Assembly: GCF_020184175.1 (NCBI RefSeq)
Contig: NW_026083194.1
Location: 37,377 to 101,376 of the forward strand
Length of the DNA stretch: 64,000 nucleotides
Direction of reading: 5' to 3'
From: Aphis gossypii
Taxonomy: Eukaryota; Arthropoda; Insecta; Hemiptera; Aphididae
The notes beneath the pieces are model-generated. The model made no database searches, was not told where the DNA came from, and saw only the letters and a program-made list of their open reading frames with translations. Below, in pieces: positions 54,898 to 64,000 of the stretch. Every line of letters starts with the position of its first letter. Within the stretch, counting starts at the first letter, position 1. A program made the position numbers and the translations under genes.

Positions 54898-56391
54898 TTT
54901 TAGATTCTGAACGAAGTGATGAATGTATTGATTTTACATGGTGTGTGTTTTTTTTTTTTGTTTTTGTATCTGTGTACAGCATAACTAGTCGAAATAATGC
55001 TCCGATTTCAAACAATGGGGGTGGTTTCCGATGTAAAAGTGAATATCCTTGGTGCATTATAGAGGTAAAAAGTTAACATTTTCCAACAGTTTTCAAAAAA
55101 ATCGAGAAAAACAAAAAAAAAAATGACGGAAAAACGGCAATTTTTACGCAAAACCAGTTTTGGACCAAATCGATTTTTTTTTATGGTTGTAATTCAAAAA
55201 CTAATCACTGAAAATACTTGAAATTTTCACCAAATGTTAATGTCAGTGGTATCCGTATATAGTTAAATTTTCAAAAAATTTTGACTTTTTTTGAGTTATT
55301 TATAGACCACTGAAATTTTCGATTTTTTTGAGAAATTTTTTTTAAAGTGTCGATAAAAAATTTTTGGATGACCAAAAAGTTTTGAAAAGTTTATACAAGG
55401 TTCCTTATGAGTTGTTTTTAATGTAGCTAAAAAAAATTAAAAATCGTTAGTCACAATTTTTTTTTATAAGCGTTTTTAGTTCAAATTTTTACGAAATCTG
55501 TCGAAAACGCGAAAATTTGCAAGTAATTTTGAAGTTGAAAAATCATAAAATTTTTTTCTTTTAAAACTAAGTTTTGAAAATTTGGTACAAGGTTCTCCAT
55601 ACATTTTTCTTCAAATATCTGTAAAAAAAACTCTACCGGATTCAGACAAAAAATTTTTATGAGTGTTTGAAATTTAAATTTTTACAAAAACCGCGTTAAA
55701 TAATAGTTTAGCCTCAAACGATTTTTGATATTTGTTATTATTCAAAAAGTATAAGTCGTAGATAGTTGAAAATTTTACCAATTATTAAGATTCGCGTTTT
55801 CTTTACGTGATTTAATTTTCAAAATATTTTTAATTTTTTTGAGCCATTTATAGACAACTGAAATTTTCAATTTTTCTGAAAATTGTTTTTTTATGTGTCG
55901 ATAAAATCTTTTTGGCAAAATACTTGAAAATTTAATGCAAAGTTCCTCATAAGTTATTATTATAGTGATTAAAAAATTATAAGAATACATAGGCACAATT
56001 TTTTTTTATTAGCATTTGAAGTTCAAATATTGACAAAAATTCGTCAAAACTATGAATACTTGCAAATTATTTTGTAGGTATATTTTATAAAAATTTTTGT
56101 ATAAGTAGCTAAGAGTTGAAAATTTAATACAAGGTTTTTCATAAGTTTAGCTTACAATTATTATAAAAGAACTTAAATTTTGTTGTATTCAGGTCATTAA
56201 CACATAAACCACCTTTTTCACCAACCACTAGAAATTATATCCTAGGCTGGCAAATCATCTTCGTTCAGAATCGTTTTTCGTATACAATGATAACTATCAT
56301 TGGATTCAAATTTAACACTCCTATAATATATAATAATGATCCATACGGCACCTAATGTACAGCAGAGCGGTACTCACTTGCCCGCTTTTTT
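54898..56391 (+). mobile_element. Dispersed TIR repeat, copy C (3'-truncated)
   Basis: Matches copy B (27098-28805) from its left terminus to CACTTGCCCGCTTTTTT and then stops, lacking the last about 210 bp and the right TIR. Divergence is highest in the middle (around 55590-55700). Confidence 0.75.
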
Positions 56392-56603
56392 AATTTCGCT
56401 TCAATATATGCAATACATTTTGATTTTGAATTTCGTAAAAATATGCGATAACCATTAAATAAGCAGAAATATGTAAAAAAAATATTTCACCAGTAACTTC
56501 GAACTATGTTTTGTAAAGATTACTGACAAAAATGTCCAATGTGAAAAGGAAAGAAATATGTACATAGAAATCGGAGTTCTACTTAATCAGTACCTATAAA
56601 TAT

Positions 56604-57271
56604 CTGGCGGTTTTTTATGTATTTTTTTAGTGAGGCAACGAATGTATTACTTCCCCTCCCTTCATAACAAAAATTAAACTTATATTGAAATCGATTTCTG
56701 TGACAATAGGAACAGTTTATGATTATCTATATCTATGTGTTGTTGTTTATCGTGCTGCAATTACAGCTGCGGGCTGACCATATTACCTACTCATCTATTT
56801 TTAGTACTCAGAGGCGATGAAAAACCAGCCTCACGATGATCATTACGCATGCGCGATTTCGCTTATTTAATAGTCGCGTGCATTCGCGTACTTACGTGTG
56901 TGTGTGTGTAATTCATGTACACAAGTAACAATTCAGAGGCGACGTCATCGGAATATTGCCGCCGGCTGAAATATGAGGGTTTGTTTACGTAATAATTATT
57001 TCGTACATTTCTTATCGGTTTATCACTATTTTTGGTAATAAACACGGAATAATATTATACAATAGTAAAATAAATGATAATTCATATAATTAAACTTCGT
57101 AAACAAGATTATTTTTTCAAATAAAACCATAAATACGTCAAAAATTGTTGGTGAGATATGTGCCATGGTGTGGCTAATGGTGAGCTATGAATTATACTTT
57201 TAGAGTATTATTTACTACAAAATTTTAGGTGAGGCACCGTCTCACTTGCCTCACCCTCAAAACCGCCACTG
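56604..57271. mobile_element. hAT-type MITE with 8-bp target duplication ATAAATAT
   Basis: Right end, inverted, reads CAGTGGCGGTTTTGAGGGTG; left end CTGGCGGTTTTTTATG, apparently lacking two bases. ATAAATAT lies on both sides (56596-56603 and 57272-57279). Confidence 0.75.
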
Positions 57272-57279
57272 ATAAATAT

Positions 57280-59861
57280 AGATTTAAATATAAATACGAT
57301 TACATTTTTAACGATTAAATTTAATTTATCGCAACCCTCAGGCCTCAGGTATCATTATATACGTATTAACAAATAAAACTTACATATTATTACTTATTTA
57401 ATATAGGTATTATCATCACTAAATCAAAACCCAAAGTGCAAAAATTAATATAAATGTAAAGTTTATTTCAACAAGCGTGTTTTTCAATTTCTATATAATA
57501 TATTTAAAAATAATTTTATTTATCGTGACAATTATTTTAATAAATTTTAACCAAAATTAACGTTATTATTATAACCTTTGCCGTTTATTGCCGTGTCGTT
57601 TTTTACCGATAACCGCTTTGAAGGAACGCATTTCCAATGATATCGTTCAAATTTCAGGAACTTTAACTTTTTTGTGTAAAGGAACATATTGGAATTTTGT
57701 TCATTTTTTGATTTTAATTGAAGTAGGTATGTAGTGTAGAAACTCGTGACTAATGAGGAACCTATTTTAATACATTTTCATTCTTTTTACAGCGCCAAAA
57801 ATTGTCTACTCTAAATTATTATTTATTACTCTTAGAGTATATATAAGTTTATATAATAAGTGGCGTAATTATGGGGTGATATGAGGATATATTATACCCC
57901 CCAGAAACTTTTTTTTTTAGAATAACCATAATTAAATTCCCGTAAGCACTTATTCTTAAAAGATTTTAAGATCAGAAATATTTTAAAATAAGAAATAAGA
58001 ATTCAAATAAGAATTTCATAATATCATAGTTGAAATTTATTTTTTATTTTACTAATACGAAACTACGTCACTACGATGACTAAACAATTACAATACATGA
58101 CAAGAAAATTGTATAGCTCATAGTTAAAAGATAACACTGATAAAATCTACAACTTACGACTCTTGTTATCATTTTTAACTAAAACTTTTTACAAAAATAA
58201 ATAATATGAACGTGATATAGACTGCTAATGAATGAAAACATATTATTCATTCTGTGGTATAAGGTATTAAATATTTTTTGAATATTATATAACTGTAAAC
58301 CTTAAGCAACAGTGCAACTACACCAAATAGTAAATACCAATGTCTATTATAATAAAACGAGTAATAGATTATCATTATTTTTGTAAATTACATAATAATT
58401 ATGAACTTTTACTAACTTTAATACTTAATAGGAACTCTTAAATGGACTTACGATGTTATCAGTGCATCGGGACAATAAGTTGAACCCCCGATGACGTACC
58501 TACTATTTTGTCGAAAAAAAAAAAAAGAAAAATTCACTGAAAATTATAATTTATGAAAAATATATTTAATTTAATTTAATTGTTTTTATTGTCTTTGAAA
58601 ACCATTATTATAATATTATACCATTTACCTCATTTAATTTCTAATAATAAATTAATATAATATTGTGATCTATGAGATTTAATGGTCAGGGGGCGTGGGG
58701 ACATAGCATATAGTATAAACTTATATCCCAATCCCACCCCAGAACAATTTCCAAATTACGCAACTGTTATACTCTAGCATAATGGTTACAACATTTTTAT
58801 TAATTGTTTATTTTTCTGTTTTCATAATAATTACATTAATACATAACCTGAAATAATTTTTTTCCAAATAAATAATAATATAGATTAAATACTTAAATTA
58901 GGAAGTTATAAATGATACAATCGGGACCAAACTCACTCGTGTTTTCATGTTTTTAAGTGGATTTGTGGATTTAATAGGTAATAGAGCTCGAAAGTTGTAG
59001 CACTAAAAATGTTACTTTTTAGCTCTTAAATATGCACTTAAAAACTTTAACATGCGTTATAAATAGCACGAAAAATCAAAAACATATACATTTAACTTGA
59101 AAAAATTATAAATTTATTAAAAAAAAATTAAATGTAATTTAACAAATGTTTAGGTTCATACCTAGACAGGCGGACTGGTTGAATTATAAGCTGTTGGCAA
59201 CATTTTTAAATTATTTAAATATATTTATAAAAGTTGACTTATAATTAAATTATTTTATATATTTACCTTGGAAATTACACTGATTTATTAAATCTTTTCT
59301 TATATTTTCAAAAATATGTGAAAATATACCCTAAATTAGCAGAATAGCAATAAAACCAGTAAATATGCAAAAAAATATCAAAATTAAATAAGTATCGACG
59401 TATCTTGTATAACATCGGAGAAGTGTGAAACATATTTATATCTCACTTTGATTGATCTATACTTTATTAGTTTATTATGTACTATGCGTTTTAGAAAATA
59501 AATTTACTTGTAAGCCAGTAGTTCTCATCTTAAAAATTATACAAGGGAAATTTTAAATTACCTACTCCATTACTCCACTACAAATTCACTCAGGGGCGCA
59601 TTAAAGGTTAATACATGGGGGCGCCCCTGGTATATTTTATGAATCCTGAAGTATCTATGAACAACTTAAAAAAAATGTCATCGCTACGCTTGCAGGCTTG
59701 CTATTAAAGTTAATTATTTTTATTTCATACAAATATTATAGCAACTTAAAAATCTTCTTATTTTACTAATTATTAATTATCTATTTGGATCAATGATTTT
59801 TTTTTTTTTTAATAGTACTGGAAGATAGAATATTTATATCGTAAGATCTTTCTATTTAATT
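57280..59861. other. Gene-free stretch, fragments of small elements
   Basis: AGTGGCGTAATTATGGGG near 57860 and the complementary AATTACGCAACTG near 58755 could be the ends of one hAT-like MITE. A short palindrome CAGGGGCGC ... GCGCCCCTG is at 59591-59631. No gene recognised. Confidence 0.35.
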
Positions 59862-61334
59862 GGTACACGTGTCGTATGCTATCTACCGGCATCTACAAAA
59901 AATTAACACTTGTGTCGTATGCTATCTACAAAAGAATAATACTAGTGTCGTATAGTATATTACTATCTACGTGAAAAAATGTATTCTCACCTTCCTTGTA
60001 TAGTTTTACAGTTGTCAATGCAATTATAATAGGTTTATAAAAATGTATTTTGTATGTCTCTCAAAAAACTTTCGAAAGTATTGGTTGGATTGACTGAACG
60101 CCACCATTCTTCTTGTAATTGCCTGTCGAGTAGTTTTGTTGCACCACGTGATCTTATATTGTAGTTGACCTTTAGGTGTCTCCATAAACACTCAATTGTT
60201 TGAGTTTGAGCACCTGTATGCGGATCTATAAAGTTCTTACTATGATTAACAGTTTGGTGAAGAAAACCATAATTTTTTAAAGTGCTATAGGCTCTCCACT
60301 CATCTGAATGAACTGTTGATCCTGGTTCTATTTCTTGAATTATTATTGGTAATAATGTGTCTCGATCCCTCTTATTGACAATAAAAAACGGCGTTCCAAA
60401 ATTCCATCTTCACGTAAACAGCACATGCCAAACACCCAAGGTCCTTGAACTCGGCTACCATAATTTTCATTTTGATCGTTTTGATTTTCTTCGTTAGAAT
60501 TATCCTCGGAAGAATCAGTAGTTTTACCATCAGTATCTTCATTATCAACAGGTTTACAATCTCCAAGGCGAAGTCTTCCTCTGTTGTACTTACGTTTCCC
60601 TTGAAAAATAGATTCATCTATTTGTACTATTAATCCTTTTCCACCCATTTTTCCACGTTTATTAAACTGTTCTGCCACCACGTCTCGACATAAATTGAAC
60701 CAATCCGAGACTGTATGATGACCTCTGCCAGTTATTTTTTCGGTTTGTGCGACTTTAAATTTATTTACCCAGCACCAAACAAGTTCAATGATTTCACACA
60801 AACTCAAACCACTTTTATTTTTTCCATTTTTATCCATGTAGGTAAAAAATGGATTTTGAGAACGTATAGATTGCCATTTTTGACATCCTCTTGTTTGGCA
60901 TCGCATGTATTTGGTTTTAACTAATTGGCCGTTTGCATCTCGTTTTCGACTATTTTTTAATGTTTCTTTCATGTCACCACCACACACTTCACCCGTAGCA
61001 TTTAATTTAGTACATACATTTGAATTCGGTAATAACCCACGTTCTTTTAAAAATTTGACACAAGATTCGTCGTTAAAAATAATATTTCTGTATAAATCAC
61101 CTAAATTACTCATTTTCATAAAACTCAAATAAATACAAAAATATAAATACGAACACGTTTATCGTTTATCAAGCACCAAACACATACTAGACGACACAAT
61201 ATATAAGGAACACAAACGTTTCGTAGTTGGTAACGTATTAAAAATAGGATGGGAAAATGTGTAGATAACTTTAATAATGTAGATAGCATACGACACCAAT
61301 AAATCGACCGTAGATAGCATACGACACGTGTACC
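59862..61334 (-). mobile_element. Complete Merlin (IS1016/IS1595-like) DNA transposon
   Basis: TIRs GGTACACGTGTCGTATGCTA on the left and its complement ending GTGTACC on the right. The motif GTGTCGTATGCTATCTAC is repeated inside both ends (about 59869, 59913 and a partial copy at about 59946; inverted at about 61280 and 61310). An imperfect target duplication (TATTTAAT / AATTTAAT) flanks it. One transposase gene is inside. Confidence 0.85.
60035..61128 (-). pseudogene. Merlin transposase (IS1595-like DDE), one frameshift
   Basis: ATG at 61128. N-terminal zinc-ribbon-like part (CTKLNATGEVCGGDM, MRCQTRGCQKWQSI), helix-turn-helix region (KITGRGHHTVSDWFNL), then the catalytic core: IVQIDESIFQGKRKYNRGR (first Asp), an acidic insertion rich in Asp/Glu/Asn, and GPWVFGM. 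One base is out of frame near 60378; the next frame carries TVHSDEWRAYSTL (second Asp), HTGAQTQTIECLWRHLK (Glu) and ends at 60035. Otherwise complete, about 364 codons. Confidence 0.85.
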
Positions 61335-62571
61335 GTAATTTAATGTGATAGGTACTTATTAAACTTACATAATGAAATTTTTAAGAAATGGCTCGTCTTG
61401 ATGTTAATATGTAATTGTTACACAAGGAATCAACACGACGTAGAATCATATTATTTTAAAACGATTACAATTAATACATGGTTAATTCAAAATAATTAAT
61501 TTTAAACTTTAAAAACCGTAATCAACCAACAACGTCAACATACGGAATGTAAACAAAACATAAAATATCACAGATATTGATAAAGTTTATTATCTATATC
61601 AGCAGCTGCTGTGTACAATAGTATATGTGATTATATCTAATTCCGTGTACTATATACAGTATATATCACGGCTATAGATACTATGGTTGCACAACGATCA
61701 CGGATATGACGGCTCTGAATGTTCTTGTCAAAAATTTAAAGAAAGTCTCGTCATACTAGCGCCCTCTATTGCCTCATATATTATACTACACCCGCGATTT
61801 TTAAAATCATATAAATATAATATTGCAATAAATAATATAATATCCGTGGTTTTAAAAGGAAGCTGTATTACTCATCAACTAAATTTGAAAGAAGTGTAAA
61901 CAATTGAGTCCAACCAACATTCCAGAGGAAATCTATTACCAATCATTTTGTATATAAAACTAAAAATTGTAAATGAAAAATATGTATTGTAATTTGTATG
62001 ATATTTCATACTTGAATTTTATTTAAATAAGGTTACAACATCAATCATTTAAGTTTTAAACCTAAAAGATAAATATGAAATATTATGGCTTGCTGGTGCA
62101 TTGATTAGTAAAAATAGAAATTTAGGTATTGTTAAATAATTTAAGTTAATATTCTAGTATAAATCAAATAAATAATTAAAAAAAAATCTTTGGGTATCTT
62201 AATATCTATGATTAATTACTATATTTAAATTGCTACTAAGTATTTATTTTTATGATGTATGATTAATAAATAATATAAAAGAGTAAAAGAACATATTGTA
62301 TTTTAATTTAAAATTATATTGTTTTACATAGCAAGATGCCAAATACTGATATTAGAAATTTTGTAAAGGCAGATACAGATTAGAGAAACGGGAGAGGCAA
62401 TGGTATTTATTAAGTAAAAAAAAAAAAAGATTGTCTATCAGCAACTGTTGCATTGCCTCCTTTGCTCTCGGCTTGTACCTGCCTTTTGGTGAATGGTGGT
62501 GTTGTAGCCTATTTATTGTTAAATATTAGAAATAGTTTCTATTAAAGTAATAAATTCAAGTAATAACATTT
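61335..62571. other. Gene-free AT-rich stretch
   Basis: A short palindromic TATATACAGTATATA lies near 61655. No gene recognised. Confidence 0.45.
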
Positions 62572-63068
62572 TTTATAAAATACCTGATACACTTTTTAGT
62601 TAAATAATATACTTGCATAATATAATACATTTTTGATACACAAATAAGTTCATATTCTACAATAATGTTTTCCTAAAAACTGGGAACTTCATGAATTTCT
62701 AATTTATATTAATATTATTTGGGCAACTTTTAAATTTTACTATTGTTTTAGATCTGGGGTTATTGGAGAATAATTTCTAATTTCTTGAATACATAAATCA
62801 TTACTCATATTTTGCATAACTGCATAACGAAAATTTTGGTTTAACTGTATTATCAAGTTAGAAATAAATTTTCCATAGTCCTGGACTTAAAATTATGGTA
62901 CAATTTTATTGTAGCTCATAATAATATTAATAGAAATTATAAATTCATAACGGGCATGGTTTTTATGAAAAATTTATTGTAGAATATGAACTTATTTGTG
63001 CATTAAAAATGTATTATATTATGCAAGTATATTATTTAACTAAAAAGTGTATCAGGTATTTTATAAAG
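62572..63068. repeat. Long inverted repeat (foldback element)
   Basis: Arms 62572-62668 and 62974-63068 pair almost perfectly over about 95 bp (left TAAAATACCTGATACACTTT, right AAAGTGTATCAGGTATTTTA), with weaker pairing continuing inward over about 50 bp. No gene. Confidence 0.8.
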
Positions 63069-63329
63069 GAAATTATAAATATATGATTGAAAATCTGATC
63101 AAAATTTAAATTATTCTGCTTCTCCAATATTGTAACTATTTTAAAAATGTAGAACATATTATATTAAATTTTACTAAAAGATGAAAAAAAACATTAACTA
63201 GAATTAATAAACTATGCATTAAAAAATGTTAATATAGATATTAAATTAAAAATATGACATACATGCAAAATATAAATTTTGAAAAAAGCTCGGCTTTAGT
63301 GACATTAAAATAAGTTGTTTTCTTAAGAT

Positions 63330-63810
63330 GTAATTGTGTTTAAAAGAAACATTAATGTATACTGCTTCAATTTGTGGAACTCACAATGGCACACGACTAT
63401 GGAAAACAAGTTAAGGGAAATCAAGTGCTCCGTTGAACTCTGGCCCGAATACACTGATCTAAACAGGAAACATGAGGTAATTCTTAATCGACTTCGGATT
63501 GACCACACTAAACTCACACACGGACACCTCATGACAAAAGAAATCCACCATATGTCTAACATGCAATACAAACTTCTCAATCAAACACATCATCGTCCAC
63601 TGCCCAAACTTCAACGAAGCTAGGAAAGACTTCAACATTCCCGATAACCTATACGAAGCAATTGGTCCATTTTTAAATTTTCATAATATTATCCTATACC
63701 TTAAAAAAATTGATTTGTACAATAGTATATAACCTTAAAATGTAAAATGTAATAATTTAAGCTAATAACCTTTGTAGTTTATGCTTAATCAATAAAAAAA
63801 AAAAAAAAAT
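63330..63810 (+). pseudogene. 3' end of a LINE (non-LTR retrotransposon) with A tail
   Basis: Encodes the end of an ORF2-like protein: NSQWHTTMENKLREIKCSV, NRKHEVILNRLRIDHTKLTH and GHLM, typical of the region after RNase H in Jockey/R1-like LINEs. A frame change near 63555 leads to CLTCNTNFSIKHIIVHC, the C-terminal Cys-His motif. A short 3' UTR ends in AATAAAAAAAAAAAAAAA at about 63790-63809. It is 5'-truncated, the usual outcome of target-primed integration. The sequence after 63811 holds only AT-rich DNA. Confidence 0.75.
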
Positions 63811-64000
63811 TGTGTTTAAAATAATTTTAACAAACTTACTTTATTCGAAGAGTATGTGCTTGTTATTTTTATATGTAATCCTACAATGTTTTGTTATGTA
63901 TGAAACCAAAAAAAAAAATCTTAACTCCAAATGGATAGGATTTACCTAGTTTGTATTGAGGTAAATCGTTATACATAAAAGTAAACTATTTTTATTATTT

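Noticed and set aside
54863..57045. Minus-strand frames in dispersed TIR copy C and in the hAT MITE
   Set aside because: Inside non-coding repeats shared with copy B; not conserved as frames.
57860..58767. A single hAT-like MITE from 57860 to 58767
   Set aside because: Only about 13 terminal bases correspond and no clear target duplication was found; mentioned only as a possibility.

Overview
The window reads as AT-rich insect nuclear DNA, most likely from an aphid or close hemipteran. That assignment is inference: it rests on short GT-AG introns, base composition and a repertoire of animal transposon families (TTF-type hAT, FLYWCH-MULE, Harbinger, Merlin, Helitron/Helentron, Polinton, env-bearing Gypsy). 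No conserved single-copy housekeeping gene, rRNA, tRNA or CRISPR array was recognised. Almost everything is transposon or endogenous virus-like sequence at different stages of decay, with one small apparent host gene and one BIR-domain gene.

Layout. 1-1072: N-terminal half of a hAT transposase and its terminus, inserted into a capsid gene. 1073-8849: a rearranged Polinton/Maverick (adintovirus-like) remnant. It carries two partial inverted copies of the major capsid gene, a conserved spliced gene of unknown function, a putative minor capsid protein, an adenain-like protease, a pX-like core peptide, a spliced phospholipase A2 and a packaging ATPase; an old Gypsy pol fragment and a GC-rich block sit in the middle. 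8850-15329: 5'-truncated env-bearing Gypsy element 1. 15403-20406: a complete Harbinger transposon (Myb-like gene plus transposase). 20702-24130: an otherwise intact four-exon uncharacterised gene whose first exon/intron boundary is split by a 2.5-kb FLYWCH-MULE (21551-24077). 25264-28805: a transposon-derived gene fragment and a dispersed TIR repeat. 29946-39598: full-length Gypsy element 2 with nearly identical LTRs. 39838-45854: a degenerate Helitron/Helentron whose endonuclease is fused to a ubiquitin-specific-protease domain, broken up by a segment carrying a BIR gene. 46024-63070: non-autonomous elements (Helitron, hAT and foldback MITEs), an 861-bp tandem duplication and a complete Merlin element. 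63330-63810: the 3' end of a LINE.

The most interesting signal is in the two Gypsy elements. Between integrase and env each has an extra reading frame with the spacing of a DEDDh 3'-5' exonuclease (DxE, a middle D, then H-x4-D). In element 2 a leader ATG followed after 11 nt by a GTAAGT donor lies before gag. The acceptors of an extra small ORF, the exonuclease and env all begin with exactly one nucleotide before their open frames, which is the phase this donor needs. The exonuclease and env acceptors of element 1 follow the same rule. This points to a family of spliced mRNAs sharing one start codon. The second highlight is the Helitron endonuclease-USP fusion.

Many genes carry single-base indels, several of them beside homopolymers, even in element 2 whose LTRs differ at about two positions. 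Some breaks may therefore be assembly errors rather than decay.
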